A stretch of DNA of 64,000 nt from NCBI GenBank assembly GCA_014898415.1, contig RCTD01000018.1, forward strand, positions 935,001 to 999,000, given 5' to 3'. The notes under the pieces are model-generated. The model did not search any database and was not told where the DNA came from. It worked only from the letters and a program-made list of their open reading frames with translations. The first letter of the stretch is position 1. The number at the start of each line of letters is the position of its first letter. The DNA comes from Stromatinia cepivora. Taxonomy: Eukaryota > Ascomycota > Leotiomycetes > Helotiales > Sclerotiniaceae. This document shows positions 13,576-26,221 of this stretch, piece by piece. Made by a program: the position numbers and the translations under genes.

Positions 13576-14471
13576 ATGTCTACAAAAGACGTCGACGTCT
13601 ATGGGCGTAATTATCAGATGTCAAACGATGGGCTTCCACCGTTTAGATCCTACTCGGAGAATGTAGATTTGAGACTACGACCGCGAAGACATGTTAGGGG
13701 GGAGTGGAATAAAGAGCAGTTGGAGTTTATGGAGAGGTTGAGGAGAGAGAATGAGGAGCGAGGGAGATATGGGGATGGAAAGGCTGGAGAGGGTGGAAAG
13801 GACGGTGAGGAAAAGGGTGATGAAGGGAAGGTTAATAAGGTGAAAGAATGGATCAACTGGAAAAGATGGGGACTTAGTATTGGATTCGGTAAGTATCATT
13901 TATTTCTTCCCCTTACACTTAACTTTAATCTCACCCCAAACCATCAACCCTACCTATTCCCTAATACAAAATTTACCACCTTTACCACATACATACCTCC
14001 AATCAATACCCACACTAACACACCACCGCAGTCCTCTTCAACCTCCTCTTTGCTCTCCCCCTCGCATACCTCATCGCCAAATTCACAGTTCCGTCCCCAT
14101 GGCAGTGGATAACTTTTATACTTTCTCATCATGTAATGTTAGCTATTGGCTATGAAATCGCAATGGATATTAGAGATCGAATGATTAAGGAAGAAGAAGA
14201 GAAAATAGAATTGGAGAAATGGGATGAAGTAGTTGGGGAATTAGAGGGGCTTTTGAGGGATTGTAGGGCGGGCAGATTGGTGCTGGGGAGTGTGGAGGAG
14301 GGCTTGATGGGGAAGAAAAAAGAGAATAATAGCGAACTTGCGCAAAAGGAAGTAAATAGCAAGTTAAAGCAGATGGAGGATGCGAGGCTCAGGGGATTGA
14401 TGATTGATAGGGAGCTTTGGGTCGTGTTGAAGAGGAAACAACTTGATTTTGATAAGGTGGCTCATCATTGA
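13576..14471 (+). CDS. Unknown small protein with two predicted membrane segments
   Basis: Two exons (13576-13888 and 14032-14471, intron with GTAAGT and CCGCAG ends) give 250 residues in frame. The first hundred residues are charged and Gly/Glu/Lys-rich (for example MERLRRENEERG). Just after the splice junction come two hydrophobic segments: VLFNLLFALPLAYLIAKF (about 105-122) and WITFILSHHVMLAIGY (about 129-146). The remainder is helical and charged. The pattern suggests a helical hairpin in a membrane with both ends on the same side. I do not recognise a family. The splice joins the frame directly into the first membrane segment, which supports the model. Confidence 0.7.
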
Positions 14472-17400
14472 GGGGATTGGAGGATTGATCCTAGGTGGAG
14501 GGGGAAGGCTTGGTGGGAATTTTGTGAGGGGGAGGGGGTTTGGGGGGGAGTGATTTTATGTATCAGGAGGGAGGGAAGGGGATGATTTTGGGGGAGGGGG
14601 GGTATTTGGTTGGGTTTGCGAGTGAGATTTAGGGTGTGAAAGGGGGAGGGGTAGGGTGTTGGTTGTGGATGGGGGAAGTACACATACTAGGGACAAGGCA
14701 TCTCTATTACATACATAACCCGAATTAAGATCCCAGGATAAAATAACCACCTCTGCAATAATCAAACCCCTCAAGCATTTGAACAATTCCCACGCGAACC
14801 GAAGCTAGATCTGAACCTCCTCCTATTCCCCACGCAGAAAATTTCCCCTGTTCTTTCTTTTCTTCCACTCCAGTTCATGCCTACGAAAACATACAACAAT
14901 ACATACCCTCTAATCCTCTTTGAGGTATAACACCTTCCTACCACACAACACCTAAGCTCCGAACACCCCAAGAAGCGGGGTTTAACTGATAAGAACATAG
15001 TTGTGAGATTATTTTCGCTATAATACAGCCCCATGATACACGCAATATAAAGCCGATCCAATATTGCAAGTTTCCCCTGTCTTCTTGTTGATGATTGGTA
15101 GTGAATGATCTTACAAGAAGACCTTTTTCCTAATCTATCTATTACCATATTGCAATTTTCAGCATCAATGCCATGCGTGAAATGTAGTAGAATTGGATAT
15201 ATATATAGATGTATTAATATCTCCCAGGCTCATATATATATATATATGTATGTAAATCTTAATTTAACTCCCATCCCACAGGTATTTACTCAAGTCAATC
15301 TCTTGTATCCTCATATTCACTACCATAGTCCGTCTCCACTGTGATTATTATTCCGAGTTTTACCACGTTCCCGAATCGATTACTCTACTATAAAAACTAA
15401 CTGCTTTCTCTAATCTCCAATCTTACGAAAAGACACAAACATGTGCGGAAAGTTCATCATGGCACTTTAGGAATTCCGGCTCGGTTGTTACCTGGATTGC
15501 ACAATTATGCTGACGTCTTAATTTATCCCTTTGCTTCATTATACACTCTCCTCGCATTCATGGGGTGAGATAAATAAAGATGTATATTTTTTGTGGCTTC
15601 GGAATTATCGTTTCTTTATCTTTGGAGTATGGGAACTGGGAGGATGATAATGAATATTTCTGCATCGATGATGCTAGGTGAACTTATGCATCACTATTCA
15701 TTGGCAGTACTTGTCAACCACATCAACATATTACTGTTGTTGTTTCTTAGTATTTGTTGTTTTTTAGTAGTTAATTCAATATGGAATTTGGAAAGGATAC
15801 CTAACTCTGAAGACTGAAAACTGAATCTCATATCGGTGTGTACAGATAATGACATATTTATCCCACATGCAATGTGACATTGTGTTTTTTCCCGCTTTTT
15901 AAATTATGATTGTATGTCTCAATAGGAAGACGTCTTTTATGTGTTCCCTATTTGCCATTCCCCACGCGTGTGAAGAGCGCGCTGCTCGAAGAGTGTTATC
16001 CAGTTAGAAGGATCTTGATGGTGTGAACATAGTCTACAGCATTTTCCATATTTAGGAGATAGCTGTTGAGTTGGAAAGATTGCTTTGCTATGTATATAAA
16101 TGGTTTGCCGGCTTTCCTCTTAAGGTATAGCATTGGCAAAGATGTTCGTAGGCTTCGCAAGGATTAAAAGTTCAATCTTGACTTCTAATCGTTATGATGG
16201 ATTGTGTTTTTTGCTTGTATTTGACTTGATATTGACCTGTGATATCTGTCAGGATTCCCTCTTCGGCATGGAAAGTTATTGCTGTCATCCCTACGATGGT
16301 TATTGTTGCCATCAAGACCGATCACCATTAACGCTCACTATTAATGCGAAAGCAAGAACGAAGAATGTTCTACCGATGATTAGTATCTGTGGTTGATATA
16401 TGGAAAGTAGTGAAAAGTCCGAAAGACTAGCTGGAGTAATACTGGTTTTTCTCGCACCATTCTTTTACCCCCTGAACGCAACAACATATGATATATCCTT
16501 TACTCCGCATTCTCTAATCCGCCAAAACATGCAAACTACTTGAGCTTTCATAGCTATTGAAATAATTGAATATCAGTAATTACCTAGGTATGTATATGAT
16601 GCACATGAAAGTAAAGTTGGAGAAGAAAGTTGTGGATATCATTCCAAACTCTGACTTTCTCACCTTGACTTATATCAATACCGCGAATGATAAGTTTAAC
16701 AAGCTTACAAATCAATATCCATTCGTAAACGCGTGTCCAGTTTCCGAGTTCGACTGAGTATATAAAGACTGCAATTCTTATTCTAGCAAGAGCAAACCTG
16801 GCAGGGCAAGTGTCCGTCGCAACATACATGGGTGACTTCACCATGAAACCCGTTTTGAGCCGGCAATCAATATCAAGGTCGCATAATTAGTAAACTAATG
16901 AGATTTTAAATATTTTTCAAAGGGATTGATTGTCCGTTGTCAAAATGGAACCTTTGTCACTGGAATTATTCGGGCACTGCTGCCGTTAAACTTCAAGCTT
17001 GAAGTATTATCATCATTGCATTTGAGACAATAGATAAGATTCTCAATCCTGAACTGGCTTTAAGATATATTATGCGTTTATTTCTCAGAATCAAACTTTG
17101 CTCTGATAGTATAACGCACTGATTTTGTATCCTTGTTCAATTTATCCGGACATTTTGTGCTTGATTTTGATAGAAGAATCTTGATATGTGATAAAAAGAT
17201 AATTTTATACTCACTCGAGGGAAAATACTGATAGAGATAATTCCATATTCTCCCAACACCACACAACACGTACGTAAATACGGCATATAAATATTCGACA
17301 CAAATCGAAAGAAGGAATAGAAAAGGAATAGCAAGGAATTGATCCTTCACGACGAACAGCCCGATGATTTAGGTAGTTTTGAAACGTATGGTGCATGCTG

Positions 17401-19519
17401 ATATTGAAGATGGTATATTTTGGGTAATCATATTTGAGATTGGTGTATATAGTAGATGCCTTTGAAGTACGATAGCATAGTGAATAAATGAATGAATGAA
17501 CACTTGCTCGTAGAAGTTATCGATGGAATGGGAAATCGGATTAAGAAAAAGATTGTATCCAGTGTTGTGAAAATCTTGGATATCCTCCTCAGGGCTAGTA
17601 ATTACCTTACTTAAAAATAAACAAAAGACTTCTTCCATTCAGAATTTTAAATACATACAGGAGTGCATCCTCAGCCCTAAATACGATATCCGTCGCCATA
17701 CATAAATATCTCATCAAATCTCTCATCCACTTCAATCGTCCAATCTTACAGTCTTACAATCTATCTCTATCCCACAACTCAGGTCCTTCCTTTACTAGTA
17801 GGCACCAATCAAGACTCTATATAGTCAATGAATTAGTTGTACAAAGTAATAAAAGATCTTCCAAGCCCTAAATGAAAGTATTTGATCGGACCCTGGATAT
17901 GTATAGAGTATGTTGTACCTATTGTATTCCGTAACTCTGCATATGGAAATTCTGAAGAATTGATTGATTATAGATAATGTAGCATTTAAATAAATATATA
18001 AATATTTGTGATTGATGTTGGTATACTAGTATACTAGAATACAATATTAGATCAAGATATTCCATCTCATCCATCCATCTCAGATCTAGAAAAACCTTCA
18101 TTCTACACATACACCAGCATACTTCCACCCCCCCCCCCAAACATACCAAATTCTCCTCTCCTCTGCATAACACGCATAACACGCATAACACGCATAACAT
18201 CCACATCCACATCTCAATCTTCAGTAGTACCCCGAAGTAATTTAACCATAAACTAACCGTATCAATAACTAAATAATAAATAACAATCCTACCCGATAAC
18301 GCGATAACCTAATATTCACACTACAGAATACTACAGAATACTACAAACTACCATAAACTACAATTCCTCTACTACCTAGTACTACCTACAGATCACGTGC
18401 ATAAACCGGAGTTACATTACACAACTCCTATACTTTCCGGCCGAGTAACTATACTCTAGCTTACCGTACTTTACTCTTTACACTAGCGTCGCCGAATAAA
18501 TTCTCCACATAGCATACTAGCCTAAATAACCCAACAGCTAGCCTAATAGGATAGCAGCACCGCGAAATATACGGGTACCTGCTTATTAGTACTCCGTAGA
18601 TAATTACCGTAAAAACTCAGTTAGCCCTCCAAGAGTCTAACCCGATTGATACCGAGCTGGGGAAGCTGAATAATGTATATGATTGGAAGAATCAGCAAAG
18701 TGGATAATTTGTAAAGTTTTCTCGTCCACTTTTTGTTATAGATGCGAGGAAAAGTAGAACTGGATATGGTTAGATCCATGGTGAGTTAACCGAGTTTTTA
18801 CGGTTCTGGGTAGCTACTAGGTACGGAGTACTTTTGTTACCTGGTTTTTTTTTCTTTTTTCTTCAAGGTTCTTTTTCTGCTCGTGATTGTGGAGATGTAT
18901 GGGATGCGTGGGAAGTGGGATTGGTTTTTGTTAGGGTATTTTTTTCGTTAGGACTTCAAGCTTGGGGGAAATTGAAAGGTTTTTGGGGGGGGGGACTTTG
19001 AAATTGGTAAATATGTAAATATTTATGCGAAGTTCTACGTTCTTTTGCGAAAGGAGATTGATTAAAAAGGAAATTTTCCATGATCATTTGAGGTGTTGTG
19101 ATTGAAATTAGAGAGAGTGATGCATGCTGTTTGATCATCGTCAAGATGCAAACCCGAAAAACAAGAACATGGACGTAAAAGTTAAAAAGGTTAAAAGTTC
19201 AAATCAAAAATTAATTTTCTCCCAATCCATTATACAAATCCTCGTGAAAAGTAAGTATCTTGTCTATAAGCTATTCTCTCATCCATACCATATACGTTCC
19301 ATTCCATCGTACCAAAAAGATGCATCGCAACCTACACATTTTTGAAACATATTCAAAGTAAATGTAACAAAGATCTAAAGATTGAAATTCCCAAATTCCG
19401 TAACGCAATTTCTCCGCATCATCTACCCGCGATATTCTCATCCATCATTACACCATCGAATCGACTCTAAATCATCTCTCATCCACCATCCACCTACCCC
19501 GTGTAGAACTCTAATTCTC
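14472..19519. other. Gene-poor region of about 5 kb
   Basis: Many short frames exist on both strands, but none shows a recognisable domain or credible exon structure. It contains (TA)n at 15235-15247, a poly-C run at 18130, a 9-bp repeat and TAC/CTA-rich DNA at 18290-18640. A start-less membrane-like frame at 15441-15568 is discussed in the findings. Long non-coding transcripts cannot be excluded. Confidence 0.45.
18165..18200. repeat. 9-bp tandem repeat, unit GCATAACAC
   Basis: Four copies, the last ending in T instead of C. No associated gene. Confidence 0.85.
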
Positions 19520-20296
19520 TTACAAGAACATGGCGACGGCTCCGGCCAAAAGTCCCATCATTGGGATACCGGTAGCAGCAGCTCCGTTGTGGGATGCAGT
19601 GCTAGATGAAGAGGCAGTGGCTCGAGTAGCAGAGGCAGAAGTGACCAATCCAGTTCCGGTTGAAGTTGAAGTTTCAGTAGATGTGGATGTACCAGTAGAT
19701 GTGGTAGATGACCCAGTGGAGGTGGAGGTAGAAGTACCGGTTGAAGTACTGGTAGCAGTGGAAGTAGTACCTGAGCTCGAAGTCAGCGAGCTAGATTCAG
19801 TAGAAGAGGAAGAGGTACTCGAAGTGCTCAAACTGCTCGAAGAGGAGGTAGAGGTAGAAGAAGCGGTAGAGGTATGTAGAGTAGAAGAAGCGGAAGAAGT
19901 AGATGACGCACCAGTGTAACCTGCAAGAGTGCTGCTTGCGCTGGCAACTACTCCCTTGACCTCGAATTGTTGAGATTGAGCCAAGATTTGCTCTGGTTTT
20001 CCTGGGCTGACAAAGTTGATTTGATAGTTGCCACCGGTTGGTAATTGAAGACCGGAAACGGTCTCAGTTCCCACGCTGATATCGACATTGCTGAAAAGTT
20101 TATCGCTGAGAGGTGGGTTGGAAGCCATGTGGACGAGGTAGATATCGACGGTGGTAGGATCAGTGTTGACTGAGGACCAGGTGATAGTTTGAGCACCTTT
20201 GGTGAGATCCCATTCTCCGTCGGTAGATGGGGAGGTGATGCTGATAGCTTGAGCAATTGCGAAGAGCGCAGCGAAAGCGAGAGCGTAACGAGCCAT
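19520..20296 (-). CDS. GPI-anchored Ser/Thr-rich wall protein with Kre9/Knh1-like N-terminal domain
   Basis: A single-exon gene of 258 residues, probably a cell-surface or wall mannoprotein. Residues 1-17 (MARYALAFAALFAIAQA) are a signal peptide. Residues 18 to about 112 form a beta-rich Kre9/Knh1-type domain: ISITSPSTDGEW, the typical ITWSSV block, and YQINFVSPGKPE. Residues 115-235 are a low-complexity Ser/Thr tract suited to O-glycosylation. The end (GIPMMGLLAGAVAMFL, after small residues NGAAATG) is a GPI-attachment signal. The family is common in filamentous fungi and linked to beta-1,6-glucan or wall assembly, but the exact role of this member is not known. The Ser/Thr codon repetition creates a long Val/Glu frame on the other strand that is not a gene. 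Confidence 0.9.
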   Translation of the reverse strand: MARYALAFAALFAIAQAISITSPSTDGEWDLTKGAQTITWSSVNTDPTTVDIYLVHMASNPPLSDKLFSNVDISVGTETVSGLQLPTGGNYQINFVSPGKPEQILAQSQQFEVKGVVASASSTLAGYTGASSTSSASSTLHTSTASSTSTSSSSSLSTSSTSSSSTESSSLTSSSGTTSTATSTSTGTSTSTSTGSSTTSTGTSTSTETSTSTGTGLVTSASATRATASSSSTASHNGAAATGIPMMGLLAGAVAMFL

Positions 20297-23122
20297 TGTG
20301 ATGAAGATTGGTTTGGGTGAGAATTAAAACTTAATGATGGTTGAACGAGTGTTGATTAAATTGTCACGAACGATGGACAAGATTGAGTTGATGTACGATG
20401 AAGTAATTCAAAAACGAATGTGTGTCTTTTTAAGAAGTTGCAACAGATGATGGATGGAATTGGGAATGAAAGGGGAATTGAGTGGTGTAAATGTACTAAA
20501 TCAGATAATCACCTAGAGTAAAAGCAGGTAGGGTTTAAAGCGGGAAAACTATTAAAAGTACTTCGGGATCATGAACACGAGATTTTGAACTTCGCCCACT
20601 TGGGCAATATTCATGAACTGTTAACATATATCCTTGTAATTTCGATCCTCTTGGCAGGTACCCGTGTAACCTGTTATCCTCGTTTGTACTATGTAGCTTG
20701 CTTTTTCTACGGAGTAAAGATTACCTTGGGACAAATCACAAGCCTCCAACAGTAGTCCAGCTGCTCCATCATTCGTTCGGATAGTTCCTATGAGAAGAGG
20801 CGCGATTTTCTCGTATTGATTTCTGACAAGTGCCAAGTAACCGATTCAGGGGAAAGGGCGGAAAAGTAAGAAAATAGACATCGTATAATGGTATCAAGGC
20901 TTAGCCGTATACAGTATCAGTATTGACAATTCTTTTCCAAGCATGAGAGGTTCTTTCTCGGATATGTTAATTGCCAGGGTACTTTAAATAAGAAGCTTTT
21001 AGATGTAATTTCATTTGAAGGTCCGTCGTATCAGAGAATTTTTTTTAGAAAGGTTGCGGCCCGCGGGACAACACATAACGATAACTTGCTTACAAATCCC
21101 CAAATGATTGGAGCATGAATATCAAATTTGATCCCTTATCATTCTTACTAGAACCACTTAAAAACCCAACATCCGTATTCAAAATTTCGATCCATCAAAA
21201 CCCAGAACGAGTCATAAGCATAATTTGAATGCTTGAATTAGTGTGGATGATCAATGCCAACAAAACTTCTTATTATCAAATCAAGCTCAGCCAAGTTGAG
21301 GTGACAGACTGACAATGATATATTAAACTTTTCATAAGCAAGGGGTAAAAATTGTTTAATCTATTTGAGGGATAGAAGGTCACCTGAACTCTTTTTGAGC
21401 ACTGCTCGCTTGAACCATTTGAATGGTTTAAATCCGTGTAGAAATCAAATCCGCAATTACGATGCACAGTAGTTTCGCTCACACCGATTTGATGGATTTC
21501 TTTTTTCAATGATTTTTTACTTCGCCATCCTGTAAAATCAAGAGGCTCCGTAAGAATGAAACCTGGATAGTTAACCGTTGTTTTGCCGTTGGAACTTACT
21601 CGTAACTTGGAATCAATGTCGGTCTTGCATTCGCTTACAGCTGGATCTGATTTTACTCCGTACAATAACCTGCAAAGCGCGATAGACTATACGGAGTACT
21701 GCGAGCTTATCTACGTAATTTTAGACGGTCGTAGGGCTAGGATACTTGGAATTTGAATCATATTTGACTCCGTTATGCAGCATGCAGCCTGTATGATGAA
21801 ACCGACAGCGATACTGTACGGAGTTATAATCTCGAACCTCTGTGCGGATGAATATCATGCTGATTCGATTTGATAATTTTCGGTGTGAAAAGTTATGACT
21901 TATGTGTAGCCGATCAAGCAAAAATCTCTAACTATAATAATATCACCAATCTATACACCTACGGTATAGAACTAGAGGCGGTCTAATATTCATCCAATCG
22001 AATTACGCCGAAGACTAAGTAGTAACTACCTACATAGCTCATTTTTATCTTTCCTATTTAAAGTCCCATTTAAATAAAGAATTATTCCATATTCTTCCAG
22101 AACAATTCATTGAGATTCTTTCCCGGTTCTCAAAGTCTCAGACAGACAAAATCCGTATCGTGGGCCACTCACTCACTAACCGATGACAAATTCTCCAATT
22201 CTTTCAAACACCCCAGCATTTCCTCCCGTATCAGTTTCCTGAGCTAAATCTTGAGTTTGTTAATTACAAGACATCGCCGAGTCTCGCCTTATCAGAACTG
22301 CTAGGAAGTTCCCGTATTCTGAGTTTTGGCGTGTAGGTAGATATTCTTGCTCTTATTACCTGCATCTCGAACATTCGCATTTCACAACTTCCATCTCATC
22401 TCTATCTCATCATCCTCATCCCTTCCACTCATCTCAACCTTCTCTTCCCATCTTACATCCATCCACACAGTCAATCACCCAAAAGCACACAAAAAAGACG
22501 CTCAACTCACTCAACTCACCTCAACCTTACGCCCACCCAGCACCTAGCACAACTAGTAAAAACTCCCACCACTTCTTCAAATCTCCACCTATATCTCTCT
22601 AAATCCAATATACCCAACCCCATAACAACAAGAAACTTAGCGATAAAGCCCACAGACCCAGAATTACCCTTGAACCACCACCACGGTGATGTATATGATG
22701 TATATGATGTATTACAGTATGAGTAGATAATTGACACAGAACAAGGGAGATGAGATTTACCATTTCATAAGAGTGTTCGGATTTCAGATCTATCGTGTAC
22801 TACACCGCGAGACTAGAAAATTTGATGCGATTGAATTATGAATAAAAATACAGTAAATATCTATATCTATCTATTTATCTGCATACCATCTTGCAGTATA
22901 TGATATGGTATGGTATCTAACCAACAAATCAACAATATATAATCCTCAAAGAGATCATTCTTGAACTTTTGCCAAGCCTATCTTATCCTCTCCTATCAGA
23001 TCCTATCCCCTCCAGATCCTATATGCAATCCTATAAGCAATCCCAATACCCTATTAAATTATACAATACTAGATACAAATTAAACGACCAATAGTTTCAA
23101 CATAAATTACCAAAAACCCCTC
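20297..23122. other. Intergenic region with weak, possibly decayed frames
   Basis: On the minus strand at 20621-20836, 21276-21665 and 21721-21921 there are open stretches without ATG starts of good context. One contains a plausible intron (GTAAGT at about 21599, branch-like GTTAACT before CAG). TACGGAGTA motifs, often seen in fungal repeats, occur near 20710, 21690 and 21816. I cannot build a convincing gene. Confidence 0.35.
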
Positions 23123-24829
23123 TCAAACCAAATCACTGGCATCAAATCTCTGCCCACGACTCGTCATCGGCGTTAAAACCTCCACGATAGTTTCCCCTAC
23201 AATATTTCTCCCTGTTCCCTTCCCTCTCCAATCCATCTCTTCGCTTTCCCCACTGCTACCACTACTCCCACTCCCCAAACTATCAAAACTCTCCTGACTC
23301 TTATGACTCCTCACACTCCCCTTCTCACTCACAATCTCATTAGAATTGCTAAACGGACTTTCCCTCGGCTGATCAAAATCTACCGCGCGTCCCTGTACAC
23401 TCCCACTTCTATTGCGTGCCGAAGCTACAGCCGTGGGATCATAATGCATCTGATCTCTATCTCTCGAATTTCTACGTTCTTGCGCTTGAAGTGAGGATTT
23501 ACGCGAGATGCGGATGGAGTCGTTTGTGCGGGATATTTGGCCATTGGTTGGACGGCTCCGGGGAGGAATGGGAGGACGCGAGGTGGATGATAGGGCGGGG
23601 TGTTCGGAGCGAGGACGGGGATGCGAAGATGGATCGTCGAGGATTGAGGTGCGGGTTGTGAGGGTGGAGGTTGCGAGGCTGGGTTCGCGGTAGTGGGTGT
23701 GATGTTCTTGTTCGGATTGAGGTTCGGTTGGTAGGGTAGGTTGATAGGAGCGGCGTTTGGTGGTGGTTTCTGGCTTAGCTCCTTCGAGGAAGGTGCTGGG
23801 TTGGTAGGAGATTCGGAATGGAGATGGGATGGGTGGGACGGGTAATTCGGGGGATGAAGATGAGGAACGGTCACTGCTAGAAGATTCTTCTGGAGAGGTA
23901 GATCGTGATTGTGCGGAGGATCGAGGAGGGAAGCCAAATACATGTGTTGGAGCTGGAGGCGTGGGGATTTTGGGAATCTTGGCTAGGTTATTTGGTGATG
24001 ATTCGGCACTGCCGTATATGGACCCTGCTTGGGATCTAACGCTTGAATGTTGACCTGCTAGAAACATGAAGTTGCGTGGGACTTCCCCTTGGTATTGTAA
24101 TTGAGATAACTCATCATCTGATTGAGTTCGGATGGGAGGAGACTTGGAAACTGAACGTGTGGCGTCAAGTGACTCTGGTTGTGATTGAACCTCCTTGATT
24201 GGTGATGGTGGTATATATGAGCCTAGACTATTAGGCATCGCAGCGCGTCTGATCTCCGCATCAGAAGGCTGTAAGCGAAGAGGGGAAGGTTTATGCTTGG
24301 TAGATTTAGGGACAGAAATTTCGCTGGAAAGTCTCGATAGACTACTTTCACTGCTACTGCTAGCTGCTGATGGACCTCTGATAGCCTCGAGATTTCTGGT
24401 AGCCTCTGACAAGTCTACTGCAGTTGTTGATGGTGGCCCGAACATCGATTGAGCCGGAGAATTGCTTCTAGATTGTGAGACACCTCCAAAGAAACCTCTT
24501 TCGATTGCGCGAACGCCGAAGAGATCACCTTCACCGAGTTCCTCTATATTAAGTCTCTCCTGAGTACTATTTGCCTTTTCGAGTTCCTCAATCTTTATAT
24601 TTTTTGCAAGTCTAGGAAGAACATTTAGTCATTTTCTTTCATGTTGAATGTTTCGTCTTACCTTCTTTTATTGTACCATACTTTAGTCAGGCCAGCGACC
24701 AATACAATTAAAATCGCACTACCAAGTACAATGCTGTAGAAGATATATCAGACATATGTATGAATGGGGTCATACTCAAGAAACTTACCCAAACTTGGTA
24801 GACAAATCTTGACTTCCAAACCACCCCAT
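23123..24829 (-). CDS. Single-pass membrane protein with long disordered Ser/Pro-rich tail, function unknown
   Basis: Three exons (24789-24829, 24662-24733, 23123-24611) give 533 residues with consistent phases. The start is short: MGWFGSQDLSTKFG, immediately followed by a hydrophobic helix (IVLGSAILIVLVAGLTKVW, about residues 15-33) and the basic stop-transfer YNKRR. This predicts the N-terminus outside or in the lumen and the tail in the cytosol. The tail begins with charged residues (IEELEKANSTQERLNIEELGEG) and then becomes Ser/Pro/Arg-rich with many possible phosphosites, up to the C-terminal SRGQRFDASDLV. No enzymatic domain is visible. The two short 5' exons encode the only membrane segment; without them the protein would look soluble. 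Confidence 0.8.
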
Positions 24830-26183
24830 TGTGAATAGTATTGATTGAATAGCTTGGTTAAAAATAGAATCGAACAATGCCCATTAGCAATATAAATAGC
24901 TTGAGGCAATCCGGATTTCTTTTAATGCCCCACAGGTTCGACAAATAATGAATGTAATAAGAAAAAAGAAATAAGAAATAAGACGGAAAGGCAAATGCAA
25001 TGAGCACAGCTTTTATCGGTTATGCCAGTAATAAAATCCAACAATAGCCCAAGAAGAGGTCTGAAAGGTCGATATGGGGTCTTGGCGGAGAAATCAAAAT
25101 CTATGAAGCACGGACTGTGCCCGTGCTTGCTGTCAGTTTTCGATCTTCCGCGTTTCAGACAGACGGTTTAGGTTGATAGCCCAGACGATGGAGTGGATCG
25201 ATGTGTAGTTCTAGAGATTGGAGTGGCAGAGTTTTCCCTGATGATATTGAAGGTTTGAATGAGTGAAACTCCTATGAAATGGTTGCCAAAATGCGTCACT
25301 ATGGCCGAAGAGGCAGATCAAAAAGATTCCTTCGACCTTTATTGATAGAGATTATAGCCACGGGTTGAGGCCAATCGATGTTGGACTTTGAGCCGAAAGA
25401 AAATGATCCACCAGGAATAGTTAAACAGATGAGGGATATTGAATGTAAAAGAGTGGATGTTTCCTGTGAAGGAAAGATTGAAGGAAAGAATGACGAGTAA
25501 AAGAGAAAGAGAAAGAGAAAGTCAAAAGAAATCCAGATCGAAAACAGATTAGCAGAGCTATCACAACCTTCTTAAAAGAAGACACAGCATCAACCAGATA
25601 GCAGTCAAACCTTGAAGCATGGTGAAAATAAATGGAAGCACCAGCTTCATTAGCGGCGTCCTCCAGGCCGCTCACCCACAACTTCACGATGAATATGTAG
25701 ACCTGAATACGATCGATCATTGGAGCGTCTCACATGGCGAAGCATGTTTGTTCCACAAATCCAATACTATGTTCGCTTTGCTCATCCGTTCATGTTGTAT
25801 GGCCAAGCAACGCTGTGACTGAAAAACATCGGAATGTTTGCCCAGGTTGATATGATCTTCATTGTAATGACTGGAGGAGGAAGAGTTGCCATGGCACTAG
25901 ATTGGCTGAGCACGGGTTGTAGATGAATTTCTCGGTGCTCACTCCTCTTTAACTTTTTTTTTAAAGCTAGCAGTTTCGAATCATTTTTTGGAAATTCTTG
26001 TTTTTCGAACGGAGTACGGAGTTAGAACGGCGGTTATTATTTTTAGTGTGTCGCACCATATGCACGTTTGCATGACCCTGTGGAGATCAATTTTGGTTGT
26101 AGCAAAAGTAACCACCAACAGTTTTCCTTTAATAAGAGCGCTGTTATGACCCATCAAACACAAATGCATTTTTTTAATTTTCC

Positions 26184-26221
<38 letters not shown>

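Noticed and set aside
14771..15148. 125-codon minus-strand frame
   Set aside because: No domain, erratic composition, and no supporting splice or start context.
19530..19919. 130-codon plus-strand frame of Val/Glu repeats
   Set aside because: It is the complement of the Ser/Thr-rich tract of the GPI-anchored protein on the minus strand. Repeated AGT/ACT codons leave GTA/GAA on the other strand.
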